DNA of 25,451 bases, from NCBI GenBank assembly GCA_041551965.1, contig JBFELU010000033.1, positions 1-25,451 of the forward strand, in the 5' to 3' direction. The translations under genes were made by a program, and so were the position numbers. This DNA comes from JBFELU01 sp041551965. GTDB lineage: Bacteria; Actinomycetota; Acidimicrobiia; Spongiisociales; UBA11373. Position 1 is the stretch's first letter; every line of letters begins with the position of its first letter. Of this stretch, positions 1 to 8,039 are shown piece after piece. The notes under the pieces were generated by a model. It was not told where the DNA came from, did not search any database, and saw only the letters and a program-made list of their open reading frames with translations.

Positions 1-110
1 TTACGCTTGAAGAGGTCCACGAGGTGGCCCGAGCCGTGTACGACGGACCCCTCGTCCTCGGGGCGGTCGGGCCCTTCGCCGCCGAGGATCTGGAGGTGCA
101 CATCGCATGA
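1..110 (+). CDS. C-terminal end of M16-family zinc peptidase (partial)
   Basis: The window opens inside a gene. Reading in the frame that starts at base 3 gives about 35 residues (TLEEVHEVARAVYDG..., then LVLGAVGPF) up to a TGA at 108-110. The 'LGAVGPF' tail is typical of the end of M16 (insulinase/processing peptidase-like) proteins. In actinobacteria such a gene (pepR) lies a short distance upstream of dapB, which agrees with the position here. The catalytic HxxEH region is outside the window, so the assignment rests on the tail and on synteny. The stop overlaps the dapB start in an ATGA arrangement, which implies translational coupling. Confidence 0.6.
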   Translation, partial: TLEEVHEVARAVYDGPLVLGAVGPFAAEDLEVHIA

Positions 111-871
111 TCCGGGTTGCCATTTCAGGGGCGGCCGGGCGGATGGGCGGGCTCGTTGCCGAGACGGTTGCCTCGGCCGAGGATCTGCAGCTCGTCGCCG
201 CCTACGATCCGGTCGGAACGGGCACTCGGGTCGGCGAGGTCGAGATCACCGAGACACCGGACTCTCTGGCCGGCGCCGATGTGGTCGTGGAGTTCACCAC
301 TCCCGACGTCGTGATGCAGAACCTGGACCGGTGGCGTGACCTCGACCTCCATGCCGTCGTCGGCACGTCGGGATTCGACGAGGGCCGGGTGGCGGCGCTG
401 CGGGAACAGTGGGGGAAGGGGCCGCCGAACTGCCTGGTCGTTCCCAACTTCTCGGTCGGAGCAGTGTTGATGATGCGGTTCTCCGAGTTGGCGGCTCCCC
501 ACTTCGACGCCTCCGAGATCGTCGAGCTCCACCACGATCGCAAGGCGGATGCGCCCTCCGGCACCGCTCTGGCAACCGCGGCCCGCATGAACGAATCCGG
601 GGGCCGTCAAGAGCGATCGACCGAGTCCGCCGAGCTGGTGCGAGGCGCCCGGGGGGCCAACGCCGACGGCTTGCGAGTCCACTCCGTGCGGCTTCCTGGC
701 CTGGTGGCCCACCAGGAGGTCTTGCTGGGTTCGGCCGGCGAGACGCTGACGATCCGTCACGACACCACCGATCGGGTGGCGTTCATGCCGGGTGTCTTGC
801 TCGGTATCCGCGGGGTGAGCGCGCTGACGGAACCGGTGACGGTGGGTCTCGAGAGCTTGCTCGGGCTCTAG
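107..871 (+). CDS. dapB: 4-hydroxy-tetrahydrodipicolinate reductase
   Basis: The product is 254 aa and cytoplasmic. It reduces 4-hydroxy-tetrahydrodipicolinate with NAD(P)H in the diaminopimelate/lysine pathway. The N-terminal Rossmann loop GAAGRMG is at residues 8-14. The DapB signature with the His-His pair at 142-143, catalytic Lys146 and DAPSGTA at 148-154 is intact. The tetramerisation and substrate part (VHSVRLPGLVAHQE, about 191-204) follows. Length is normal for the family (about 245-270). The ATG overlaps the stop of the upstream peptidase gene (ATGA), so it is probably translated by coupling. Its TAG stop lies inside a CTAG palindrome that also supplies the stop of the convergent thioredoxin gene. 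dapA and dapF of the same pathway are also in this window, in separate transcription units. Confidence 0.97.
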   Translation: MIRVAISGAAGRMGGLVAETVASAEDLQLVAAYDPVGTGTRVGEVEITETPDSLAGADVVVEFTTPDVVMQNLDRWRDLDLHAVVGTSGFDEGRVAALREQWGKGPPNCLVVPNFSVGAVLMMRFSELAAPHFDASEIVELHHDRKADAPSGTALATAARMNESGGRQERSTESAELVRGARGANADGLRVHSVRLPGLVAHQEVLLGSAGETLTIRHDTTDRVAFMPGVLLGIRGVSALTEPVTVGLESLLGL

Positions 872-1701
872 TAGAGGGCGTTGGCGAGCGCTTTGCGGTA
901 CGAGGTGGTGAGCGGGTGCTCGTTCCCCAGCACACCAAACACGTCGACGATGGCGCGGCGAGCGGCCTCGCGGCGCTCGTCGCCGGCGCGGACCACGGCG
1001 AGGAGGTGGTCGAGGGCCGGTTCGTACTCGGCCCGAGCCGCCAGAGCGCGACCCAGCTCCAGCCTCGCCTCGGTGTCGTCCGGATCGGCTTCGACCTTGA
1101 TGCGCAGAGCCTCGAGATCACCGTTGGTGCCGGATGAGACCCGGGCGGCGGCTTCGAGACGCTCTACCTCGGCCGATCGGGCGAGGCGTCCGAGGACGAT
1201 GAGGGCCTCTTCGTTCTCCCCCTTGGCGATGAGCAGGGACGCCAACCCGGTTCCGGCGTCGGCGTGATCGGGAGACTCCTCGAGGATCTCGCGGAACAGC
1301 TCCTCGGCTCCGGCCTCATCACCCTGGAGGACGAGGTCGCGGGCGCGATCGACGGCCTTGTCGGCTTCCGAGGGCAGGACCTGCTCGACGAATTGCCGGA
1401 TGGACGACTCCGGGATCGCCCCCATGAATCGAGAGACGGGCTCGCCGTCCCGGAACGCGATCACCGTCGGGATGCTCTGGATTCCGAACTGGGCCGCGAG
1501 CGCCTGGTTGGCGTCGACGTCGACCTTCACCAGCTCGAAGGTCCCGCCGTAGGACTCGGCGACCTTCTCGAGGGCGGGGCCGAGCACCTTGCACGGGCCG
1601 CACCACTCCGCCCAGAAGTCCACGACGACGGGAACTTCATGGCTGCGCTGGAGGACTTCCTGTCCGAAGGCCTGTTGGTCGATGTCTTTGGTGTATGCCA
1701 T
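868..1701 (-). CDS. Thioredoxin-TPR protein (CnoX/YbbN-like)
   Basis: The product is 277 aa from the ATG at 1701; a GTG one codon upstream (1704) would give 278 aa. Residues 1 to about 110 form a thioredoxin fold with an intact WCGPCK active site (residues 33-38) and the cis-proline loop 'SIPTV'. Residues from about 115 to the end are Ala/Leu/Glu-rich helices resembling TPR repeats. This is the YbbN/CnoX architecture, a family linked to holding and redox protection of unfolded proteins. Escherichia coli CnoX lacks the CxxC pair, whereas this protein keeps it and may therefore be redox-active (inference). The gene diverges from dapA across 97 bp and converges on dapB with a 4-bp CTAG overlap. 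I see no strong Shine-Dalgarno sequence. A TAACCT hexamer on the minus strand near 1740 could be a -10 element. Confidence 0.9.
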   Translation of the reverse strand: MAYTKDIDQQAFGQEVLQRSHEVPVVVDFWAEWCGPCKVLGPALEKVAESYGGTFELVKVDVDANQALAAQFGIQSIPTVIAFRDGEPVSRFMGAIPESSIRQFVEQVLPSEADKAVDRARDLVLQGDEAGAEELFREILEESPDHADAGTGLASLLIAKGENEEALIVLGRLARSAEVERLEAAARVSSGTNGDLEALRIKVEADPDDTEARLELGRALAARAEYEPALDHLLAVVRAGDERREAARRAIVDVFGVLGNEHPLTTSYRKALANALY

Positions 1702-1798
1702 CACTCGGTGAAACGTCGCGGGGACCGTGAGGATTCCGTAGGTTAGCCCTCCCGGCCGCTGCTACCGTCCGTCGTGACTCCACACCGGGGAGGAGCCC

Positions 1799-2683
1799 AT
1801 GACCGCACCCTTCGGGCACGTGCTGACGGCGATGATCACACCCTTTGAGGCCTCGGGTGGTGTCGATCACGGCCGAGTGTGGGATCTGGCCCGCTATCTC
1901 GTCGATCACGGTTCCGATGGTCTGGTGGTCTCGGGGACGACCGGCGAGTCCCCCACCCTCTCCGCCGATGAGAAGGTGGCGCTCTCTCGTGCTGTCGTCG
2001 AGGCCGTCGGTGACGAGGCGGTGGTCGTTGCCGGTACCGGTACCTACGACACGGCCGAGTCGGTCGAGCTCACCAAGCGGGCCGCCGAGGTGGGCTGCAA
2101 TGCGGTCATGGCGGTGACCCCCTACTACTCCCGCCCTTCCCAAGAGGGCCTGATCGCCCACTTCACCGCGATCGCCGACGCCACCGAGCTCCCGGTGCTC
2201 CTCTACAACATCCCGTCGCGGACCGGGAGACGCATCGAGATCGACACCCTCGCTCGCCTCGCGGAGCATCCCCGGATTGCCGCCGTGAAGGATGCCGTGG
2301 GCGATCTCGGGTTCACCACCGCCACTCGGGTTGCCGCGCCGGATGACTTCGCCATCTACTCGGGCGACGACATCTTGACGCTCCCGATCATGGCGGTCGG
2401 AGGTGTGGGGATCGTCTCGGTCGCCTCACACCTCGCCGGCGCCAAGGTCGCCGAGATGGTGGCCACAGCTCTCTCCGGTGATTGGGCGAGGGCCCGGGAG
2501 CTCCACCTCGCGTTGGCTCCGCTGTGCAAGGCGTTGTTCCTGGAGCCGAATCCCATGCCGGTCAAAGCCGCGCTGAATGCGCTGTGGGAGCCGGTCGGCG
2601 ATCCCCGTCTGCCTCTCGTTCCGGCCGCCGCCGAAACGGTGCAGGCCGTCAAGGAGGCCCTGGGCATCGCCCAGCAGGCATGA
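1799..2683 (+). CDS. dapA: 4-hydroxy-tetrahydrodipicolinate synthase
   Basis: The product is 294 aa, a TIM-barrel class I aldolase that condenses pyruvate with aspartate semialdehyde, the first committed step of lysine/DAP synthesis. Visible residues are SGTTGE at 45-50 (Thr47/Thr48 of the active-site triad), the second family motif VTPYYSRPSQEG around 106-117, YNIPSRTG at 136-143 with the catalytic Tyr136, and the Schiff-base lysine in AVKDAVGD (Lys164). Length matches the family (about 290-300). The ATG is preceded by a strong Shine-Dalgarno sequence GGGGAGGAG at 1787-1795. It lies head-to-head with the thioredoxin-TPR gene. The stop overlaps the RNase J start (ATGA at 2680-2683), which reproduces the dapA-rnj pair known in actinobacteria. 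Confidence 0.97.
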   Translation: MTAPFGHVLTAMITPFEASGGVDHGRVWDLARYLVDHGSDGLVVSGTTGESPTLSADEKVALSRAVVEAVGDEAVVVAGTGTYDTAESVELTKRAAEVGCNAVMAVTPYYSRPSQEGLIAHFTAIADATELPVLLYNIPSRTGRRIEIDTLARLAEHPRIAAVKDAVGDLGFTTATRVAAPDDFAIYSGDDILTLPIMAVGGVGIVSVASHLAGAKVAEMVATALSGDWARARELHLALAPLCKALFLEPNPMPVKAALNALWEPVGDPRLPLVPAAAETVQAVKEALGIAQQA

Positions 2684-4314
2684 GCGTCCGTGTGGCCTTC
2701 TTGGGGGGGCTGGGCGAGATCGGTCGCAATTGCGCGACCATCGAGGTCGACGGAAGGCTCGCCCTCATCGACTGCGGTCTGATGTTCCCCGAAGAGGACA
2801 TGCTCGGGGTCGACCTGGTGCTGCCCGATTTCACGTCCGTTCTGGAGCGGGTCGACGACGTCGACTGCGTCATCCTCACCCACGGTCATGAGGACCACGT
2901 CGGGGCGCTGCCCTACTTCCTGGGCGAGGTGAACGTTCCGGTGTTCGGGACCCCGCTGTCGGTGAACCTGGCCAGGTCGCGTATCGAGGAAGCCGGGGTC
3001 GATCCCGATCTTCGTCCCACCGAACCCGGCGTCTGGGTACGGCACGGAGGCTTTCGGTTCCTTTTCATACCCGTATCGCACAGCATTCCACAGGGAGCCG
3101 GGGTGGCGTTCGACACCCCCGAGGGCTTGGTGGTCCACAGCGGGGATTTCAAGCTGGATCCGACTCCGGTCGACGGGATCCCCACCGATCTCCCCGCCTT
3201 TGCAGAGCTGGGTCGGGAGGGGGTCAGGCTGCTGCTCGCCGACAGCACCAATGCCGAGGTCCCCGGCTTCGTCGAAAGCGAGACCAGTCTCGCCCGCACA
3301 TTGTTCGACATCGTCGTCGGTGCCCGGGGCCGGGTCATCGCCGCCTGTTTCGCCAGTCACCTGCATCGGGTGCAGCAGATCCTCGATGCGGCGGTTGCAG
3401 ACGGCCGCTACGTGGCCTTCCTGGGCCGGTCGATGCAGCGCAACACCCAGATCGCCGAGCGACTCGGTGTGCTTCGCATCCCGGCGGATTCGGTGCTGCC
3501 GATGGAGGAGCTGATGGAGTTGGCCCCGGAGCGAACGGCGGTGCTCTGCACCGGTGCCCAGGGTGAACCGCTGGCGGCGCTCTCGCTGATGGCCGGCGGG
3601 AATCACCGCTGGGTCACGATCGAGGAGGGGGATACGGTGCTGATCTCGGCCCGGCCCATTCCCGGCAATGAGACCCGCGTCTCGCGGGTGATCAACGGCC
3701 TCCTGCGGCATGGGGCTCGGGTCTACCACGGCGACAACGCCTCCGTCCACGTGTCGGGACACGGTGCGGCCGAGGAACTCAAGACCTTCATCAACGTCGT
3801 GCGCCCGCACGGCTTCGTTCCGGTGCATGGGGAGTATCGACACCTCCTGGCACACGCCGACCTCGCCGAGCAGATGGGGGTGCCGGACGTGGTCGTCTGT
3901 GAGGACGGCGATGCCGTCGTGCTCGATGACGGAGACCTGCGGGTCGAGCGGGGCGCGGTCCCCGGAGGGTTCGTGTTCGTCGACGGGCTCGAAGTGGGTG
4001 AGACCGCCCAGGGCGTCATTCGCGATCGGCGGCACCTCTCCGAGGACGGGGTGATCGTGGTCACGATCGCGTTCGATCGAGACTCCGGTGACATCTTGCG
4101 GGGGCCGGACCTGGAGAGCCACGGCTTCATGGACGACCCGAGTGCGGTCTTCGAGGTCGCCCGGGATGCGGTGCGTGCCGAAATGCGAGCGATCGCCGAG
4201 TGGCCGGCCGAACCCGATCACCTGCGGCGTCGCATCGTGACGGCGGTGCGCAGGGTCGTCCGGAGCGAAACCGCTCGGCGCACCGTCGTGCTGCCGATCC
4301 TCATCGAGACGTGA
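2680..4314 (+). CDS. rnj: Ribonuclease J
   Basis: The product is 544 aa, a metallo-beta-lactamase/beta-CASP nuclease with 5'-3' exonuclease and endonuclease roles in mRNA decay and rRNA maturation. The metal-binding motif HGHEDH is at residues 68-73. Downstream are the conserved DSTNAE, the beta-CASP core, VHVSGHG and the RNase J signature PVHGEYRHL. Length is close to the usual 550-560. An open frame extends upstream into dapA, but the N-terminus MSVRVAFLGGLGEIG fits the family exactly, so the ATG at 2680 is chosen. That ATG overlaps the dapA TGA as ATGA, implying translational coupling; there is no strong Shine-Dalgarno of its own. The genome also encodes RNase Y (17478-19010), so both Gram-positive-type mRNA decay nucleases are present. 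Confidence 0.95.
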   Translation: MSVRVAFLGGLGEIGRNCATIEVDGRLALIDCGLMFPEEDMLGVDLVLPDFTSVLERVDDVDCVILTHGHEDHVGALPYFLGEVNVPVFGTPLSVNLARSRIEEAGVDPDLRPTEPGVWVRHGGFRFLFIPVSHSIPQGAGVAFDTPEGLVVHSGDFKLDPTPVDGIPTDLPAFAELGREGVRLLLADSTNAEVPGFVESETSLARTLFDIVVGARGRVIAACFASHLHRVQQILDAAVADGRYVAFLGRSMQRNTQIAERLGVLRIPADSVLPMEELMELAPERTAVLCTGAQGEPLAALSLMAGGNHRWVTIEEGDTVLISARPIPGNETRVSRVINGLLRHGARVYHGDNASVHVSGHGAAEELKTFINVVRPHGFVPVHGEYRHLLAHADLAEQMGVPDVVVCEDGDAVVLDDGDLRVERGAVPGGFVFVDGLEVGETAQGVIRDRRHLSEDGVIVVTIAFDRDSGDILRGPDLESHGFMDDPSAVFEVARDAVRAEMRAIAEWPAEPDHLRRRIVTAVRRVVRSETARRTVVLPILIET

Positions 4315-4348
4315 GCCCCTCTCACCGCCACGACGATTGGTCGGATCG

Positions 4349-4377
4349 TTGGTGGTGCGGTGCGGTACGGGTAATGT
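4349..4377 (+). promoter_or_regulatory. Candidate ftsK promoter, near-leaderless
   Basis: TTGGTG (4349-4354) and TAATGT (4372-4377) are separated by exactly 17 bp. A transcript starting 6-10 nt after the -10 would begin at or just before the ATG at 4388, so the mRNA would be leaderless or nearly so. No Shine-Dalgarno is visible before that ATG, which agrees. Based on pattern only. Confidence 0.45.
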
Positions 4378-4387
4378 GACGAACCGG

Positions 4388-6640
4388 ATGGCAAAGCGAA
4401 AGCCCGCCCGCACCCGGGGCAGAGGGCGGGGTCGGGCACCGCATTCCACCAGCAAGAAACGCTCGGAGCCGGCGCTGGCAATCCTCCGAGCCCGCATCCG
4501 GTCCGGATTCGGCCGGCATGCCGACGACCTCTGGGGCACCGCGCTCATCGTGTCCGGGGTGATCGTCGGGCTCGCCTATTTCGACCTGGCCGGTCCGGTC
4601 GGCTCGGCCGTGGAATCGGGTATCAGGCTCCTCTTCGGGGTCTGGGGCTACGTCGTCGCCGGCGCCCTCGTGCTGCTCGGGGTGGCCCTGGTGGTGTCGC
4701 GACCCCGCAACGACTACGGCCGCGTTGCCGGCGGGTTCCTGATCACGTTCCTCTCCTCGCTGGCCTTGTTCCACCTCATGACCGGCACCGTGTCGCTGGC
4801 CGGGTCGATCGATCTCGTCAAGGAGCGGGGCGGGGCGATCGGGTCGCTCATCTCCTTTCCCCTGCGCCGGGTGATCGGTTTTTGGGGAGCCTTTGTGGTG
4901 CTGGTGGCGCTGACCGCCCTCGGGGTGTTGGTGCTGACCCGCACGACGGTGCGCGACATCGTCACCACGATCGGCGCCGGATTGCGGGAGATGCGGGCCC
5001 GGCTGCAGCGCCGCAGGGACCGGCGCACGGTGAAGGTCCGAGTGGCCCTGCCCCCGGTCGTGGAGCCGGTGCGTCGCCGACCGCCGGGCCCGGCCGCGAC
5101 ATCCGCCCCGGAGCCGAAATCGGAGCCGAGACCCAAGAAGGCTCCCGCACCCCGCCGCCCCCCGGCCCCCGTGTCGGCTTCCTCCGGCTCGGGGTACGAG
5201 AAGCCGCCCTTGGAGCTGCTCGGTCTCGGGGGCGCCGGGGATCACAGCCGCCGCACCCTCGATCAGACGGCCCGGGAACTGGAAGAGACCCTCATCCAGC
5301 ACGGCGTCGACGCCCGGCTCACCCGAATCGTCCCCGGACCCACCGTGACCCGGTTCGAGATCGAACTGGCCCCCGGCGTCAAGGTGGCACGGGTGACGGG
5401 GCTCTCCCACGACATCGCCTACGCGTTGGCGACTCCGGACGTTCGGATCCTGGCTCCCATCCCCGGACGGAGCGCCATCGGGGTCGAGGTGCCCAACCGC
5501 AGGCGCCAGCTCGTCACCCTCGGCGACATCCTGCGCAGCCCGGAGGCCAAGGCCGAAGACCATCCCCTCCAGGTCGGATTGGGCATGGACATCTCGGGGA
5601 GCCCTGTGATGCTGCACCTGGGCGAACTGCCGCACGTGCTGATCGCCGGCGCCACCGGAGCCGGCAAGTCCTCGTGCATCAACGCCATCGTCACGTCGGC
5701 TCTGGTCCGGACCACGCCGGAGGAATTGCGAATGATCCTGGTGGATCCCAAGCGGGTGGAGCTCGGACAGTACAACGGGGTTCCCCACCTCCTCACACGG
5801 GTGATCACCAATCCCAAGAAGGCCGCCAACGCCCTGCAATGGGCGGTGCGCGAGATGGATCGCCGCTACGACCTCCTGGCGGACGCAGGCGTTCGGGACA
5901 TCGACGGCTACCACGAGCGATGGGACGCCGGGGCCCTCGACGGCGACCGATTCGACCGATTCCCGTTCCTGGTGGTGGTCGTCGACGAGCTCAACGATCT
6001 CATGATGGTGGCGGGGCGCGCCGTCGAGGAGGCGGTGGTCCGGATCGCTCAGATGGCACGGGCGGTCGGCATTCACCTGGTCATCGCCACCCAGCGACCA
6101 TCGGTCGATGTGATCACCGGGGTGATCAAGGCGAACGTCCCGTCCCGACTCGCGTTCTCGGTGGCCTCTCAGGCCGACAGCCGGGTCATCATCGACATGG
6201 GCGGCGCTGAGAAGCTCGTCGGGCTCGGCGACATGATCGTGGTGACCGCCCGGGACCCGAAGCCGGAGAGAGTCCAGGGCGCCTGGGTGAGCGAGGAGGA
6301 AGTCCGCGAGGTCGTCGAGTGGGTCCGGAACCAACGATCCGTCCGGTACGTGGAAGACATCGGCGTCGAGACGGAGCGCGAGGCGGCCGAAGCCGATGTC
6401 GAGTTCGAGGGCGAGGATCCCGAGATCGTGCGGCAGGCCATCGAGTTGGTCGTGAGGTCCCAGCTCGGCTCCACATCGATGCTGCAGCGGAAGCTGCGCA
6501 TCGGATTCGCCAGGGCGGGGCGGGTGATGGACATCATGGAGCGGCGTGGGATCGTGGGGCCATCGGAGGGTTCGAAGGCCCGGGCGGTGCTGGTGACCCC
6601 GGAGGAGCTGGACGAGGTCCTCGACCCGGCCGCAACGTGA
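4388..6640 (+). CDS. ftsK: DNA translocase FtsK/SpoIIIE
   Basis: The product is 750 aa from the ATG at 4388. It is a membrane-anchored DNA pump for chromosome segregation at the septum. A basic N-terminus is followed by about four hydrophobic segments (roughly residues 48-66, 80-103, 113-133, 163-185). Next comes a short Pro/Ala/Lys-rich linker (about 220-270). The RecA-like motor has Walker A GATGAGKS at 421-428 and Walker B VVVVDEL around 529-535. A winged-helix gamma domain follows (about 680-735, containing SMLQRKLRIGFARAGR) that reads KOPS-like sites. The linker is much shorter than in Escherichia coli FtsK, as in actinobacterial and SpoIIIE-type proteins. In-frame TTG (4337) and GTG (4376) codons upstream are possible starts, but the -10 at 4372-4377 favours 4388. 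The gene follows rnj after 73 bp, as in mycobacterial synteny. Confidence 0.95.
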   Translation: MAKRKPARTRGRGRGRAPHSTSKKRSEPALAILRARIRSGFGRHADDLWGTALIVSGVIVGLAYFDLAGPVGSAVESGIRLLFGVWGYVVAGALVLLGVALVVSRPRNDYGRVAGGFLITFLSSLALFHLMTGTVSLAGSIDLVKERGGAIGSLISFPLRRVIGFWGAFVVLVALTALGVLVLTRTTVRDIVTTIGAGLREMRARLQRRRDRRTVKVRVALPPVVEPVRRRPPGPAATSAPEPKSEPRPKKAPAPRRPPAPVSASSGSGYEKPPLELLGLGGAGDHSRRTLDQTARELEETLIQHGVDARLTRIVPGPTVTRFEIELAPGVKVARVTGLSHDIAYALATPDVRILAPIPGRSAIGVEVPNRRRQLVTLGDILRSPEAKAEDHPLQVGLGMDISGSPVMLHLGELPHVLIAGATGAGKSSCINAIVTSALVRTTPEELRMILVDPKRVELGQYNGVPHLLTRVITNPKKAANALQWAVREMDRRYDLLADAGVRDIDGYHERWDAGALDGDRFDRFPFLVVVVDELNDLMMVAGRAVEEAVVRIAQMARAVGIHLVIATQRPSVDVITGVIKANVPSRLAFSVASQADSRVIIDMGGAEKLVGLGDMIVVTARDPKPERVQGAWVSEEEVREVVEWVRNQRSVRYVEDIGVETEREAAEADVEFEGEDPEIVRQAIELVVRSQLGSTSMLQRKLRIGFARAGRVMDIMERRGIVGPSEGSKARAVLVTPEELDEVLDPAAT

Positions 6641-6700
6641 GCCGCCGGCAGTCGCCGCCCGATTCCCCCCCGAACGCGACACGGGTGAAGGAGGTCGCGG

Positions 6701-6723
6701 CCCCGACCTCGGCCGGGTCGGGG
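6701..6723 (+). terminator. Candidate ftsK terminator hairpin
   Basis: CCCCGACC (6701-6708) and GGTCGGGG (6716-6723) form a perfect 8-bp GC-rich stem with a 7-nt loop, 60 bp after the ftsK stop. There is no T-run, so if it terminates transcription it does so as the U-less hairpin type often seen in actinobacteria. It could equally be a processing or stability element. Confidence 0.4.
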
Positions 6724-6824
6724 ACGACCCGAAGATCGGCATCCCGCCGGCAACGGGCGTGACCAATGCTCCGTAGACCGATCCCTCCTCCCGCCCCCAC
6801 CGCTCCGCGCCGAGGGTGATCCAG

Positions 6825-6874
6825 CGCACTCGATCCTCACAATCGGGACGGTCTCGACCACCCGATCGAGTGCG
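6825..6874. repeat. 11-bp inverted repeat in the ftsK-pdhA gap
   Basis: CGCACTCGATC (6825-6835) is repeated as its exact reverse complement GATCGAGTGCG (6864-6874), with 28 bp between the arms. The intervening DNA holds a smaller GGTC/GACC inverted repeat. It could be an operator for a dimeric regulator, a long hairpin, or the stem of a terminator. It ends about 110 bp before the pdhA -10 candidate. Confidence 0.5.
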
Positions 6875-6950
6875 GGGCCGATCGCGCCGGTGCCGTCGCT
6901 CCCATGACCAGAAGCGTCACCACCACGATGATCCGTTGCGTTCCCGACAT
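6837..6950 (-). pseudogene. Short minus-strand frame with signal-peptide-like start, possible gene remnant
   Basis: An ATG at 6950 (minus strand) opens a 37-codon frame. Its first 26 residues look like an export signal: MSGTQR, a hydrophobic core IIVVVTLLVMG, then ATAPARSA. The frame stops at 6837. The two neighbouring minus-strand frames stay open further on and read plausibly (for example VETVPIVRIE, then RWITLGAERWG). A secreted protein broken by frameshifts is therefore conceivable. High GC content keeps many false frames open, and there is no strong Shine-Dalgarno, so chance is a real alternative. No function can be assigned. Confidence 0.2.
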
Positions 6951-6985
6951 GAGCGGACGATGCTCCGGTGGACGTCGGCGACGAG

Positions 6986-6991
6986 TAATCT
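6986..6991 (+). promoter_or_regulatory. Candidate -10 element for the pdh operon
   Basis: TAATCT lies 10 bp before the pdhA ATG (7002) and fits TANNNT. No convincing -35 is seen at 16-18 bp. The short distance to the ATG and the absence of a Shine-Dalgarno suggest a near-leaderless mRNA. Confidence 0.35.
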
Positions 6992-7001
6992 CCCCGTCGC
7001 C

Positions 7002-8039
7002 ATGGAGCCATTCCGGTTGCTCGACGAGCGGGGACGGCTGGAGGGGGACCCGCCCCTCGGTCTCGATGAGGTGCGTCGCCTCTACGCGGCGATGGTCGAA
7101 GCGCGCGCCTACGACCGCAAGGCCTCCGCGATGCAGCGGCAGGGCCGCTTGGCCACCTATGCCCCGCTCGAGGGGCAAGAGGCGACCCAGATCGGCTCCG
7201 TGGCCGCCCTGCGAGCGGAGGACTGGCTCGTGGCGACCTATCGCGATGCCGGGGCGATGTGGCTGCACGGCTACGGGTGGCGCAACCTCTTCCTGGGCCG
7301 CATGGGGGACGAGCGAGGCGGCCATCCCCCGGAGGGCGTCCCGGTGTTGCCGCCGTCGATCACGGTCGGCGCCCACATGATCCACGCCGTCGGGCTCGGT
7401 TGGGCGGCCGACCTGCGCGGGGAGGCGCGGGTTTCGCTGACGCTCTTCGGGGACGGCGCCACCAGCGAGGGCGACTTCCATGAGGCGATGAACTTCGCCG
7501 GCGTGTTCCGGACCCCCACCATCTTCGTGTGCCAGAACAACCAGTACGCCATCTCCATGGCGAGGACCCGCCAGACGGCCGCCGAAACAATCGCCCAGAA
7601 GGCCGACGGTTACGGGATGCCGGGTGTGCTCGTCGACGGGAACGATGTGCTCGCCGTGTACGCGGTGACCACGGAGGCGGCCGAACGGGCTCGCTCGGGT
7701 GGCGGTCCGAGCCTCATCGAGGCGCTCACGTATCGAACGGGGCCCCACACGACGACCGACGATCACCTCAGGTATCGGTCGGCCGAGGAGGTCGAGCAAT
7801 GGCGGCGGCGCGACCCCATCGATCGGGTGCGCCGCTATCTCGAGGGCCTCGGAGCCTGGGACCCCGGGTGGGAGGAAGCGCTCAACGCCGCGAGTACCAC
7901 AGCCGTCGAGCAGGCCGTGGCCGAAGCGGAGACCATCGCCGCTTTCGAGCCCGACGACATCTTCACGGGGATGTATGCGGAGCCGACCTCGGTGCTGCGG
8001 CGGCAGGCGGAGGAACTCCGCAGGGACCTGGGGGAGTGA
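7002..8039 (+). CDS. pdhA: Pyruvate dehydrogenase E1 component, alpha subunit
   Basis: The product is 345 aa, the thiamine-diphosphate-binding half of a two-subunit (alpha2beta2) E1 that decarboxylates the 2-oxoacid and transfers the acyl group to lipoyl-E2. The ThDP/Mg motif runs from GDGATSEGDFHEA (150-162) to NN at 179-180. The N-terminal RQGRLATYAPLEGQEA and the phosphorylation-type loop around TGPHTTTDDHLRYR (247-260) resemble Bacillus-type PdhA more than branched-chain E1. A branched-chain or mixed substrate range cannot be excluded. The ATG at 7002 fits the family start (EPFRLLDERG...). An upstream in-frame extension to 6816 lacks similarity and was not used. The stop overlaps the E1-beta start by one base (TGATG). 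Confidence 0.92.
   Translation: MEPFRLLDERGRLEGDPPLGLDEVRRLYAAMVEARAYDRKASAMQRQGRLATYAPLEGQEATQIGSVAALRAEDWLVATYRDAGAMWLHGYGWRNLFLGRMGDERGGHPPEGVPVLPPSITVGAHMIHAVGLGWAADLRGEARVSLTLFGDGATSEGDFHEAMNFAGVFRTPTIFVCQNNQYAISMARTRQTAAETIAQKADGYGMPGVLVDGNDVLAVYAVTTEAAERARSGGGPSLIEALTYRTGPHTTTDDHLRYRSAEEVEQWRRRDPIDRVRRYLEGLGAWDPGWEEALNAASTTAVEQAVAEAETIAAFEPDDIFTGMYAEPTSVLRRQAEELRRDLGE

Larger units (their letters stand above)
6641..7001. other. 361-bp gap between ftsK and pdhA
   Basis: No confident gene is seen here. The stretch contains a perfect 8-bp stem hairpin (6701-6723), an 11-bp inverted repeat (6825-6835 with 6864-6874) and a possible pdhA -10 (TAATCT, 6986-6991). There is also a short minus-strand frame beginning with a signal-peptide-like sequence (6837-6950). 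It may be the remains of a decayed minus-strand gene. The plus-strand reading frame continuous with pdhA upstream of 7002 encodes Arg/Ser/His-rich sequence without family similarity, so I do not count it as coding. Confidence 0.6.

Noticed and set aside
2356..4548. 730-codon open frame on the minus strand opposite dapA/rnj
   Set aside because: It is antisense to two well-supported genes, is rich in Arg/Asp/His/Pro repeats typical of high-GC shadow frames, and shows no domain.
4322..6829. 835-codon open frame on the minus strand opposite ftsK
   Set aside because: Shadow of ftsK codons. Composition (DDHHR-rich) is not protein-like, and there is no motif.
6816..7001. In-frame extension of pdhA upstream of 7002
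   Set aside because: The extra 62 residues are Arg/Ser/His-rich and unlike any E1-alpha N-terminus. A -10 element and family alignment favour the ATG at 7002.
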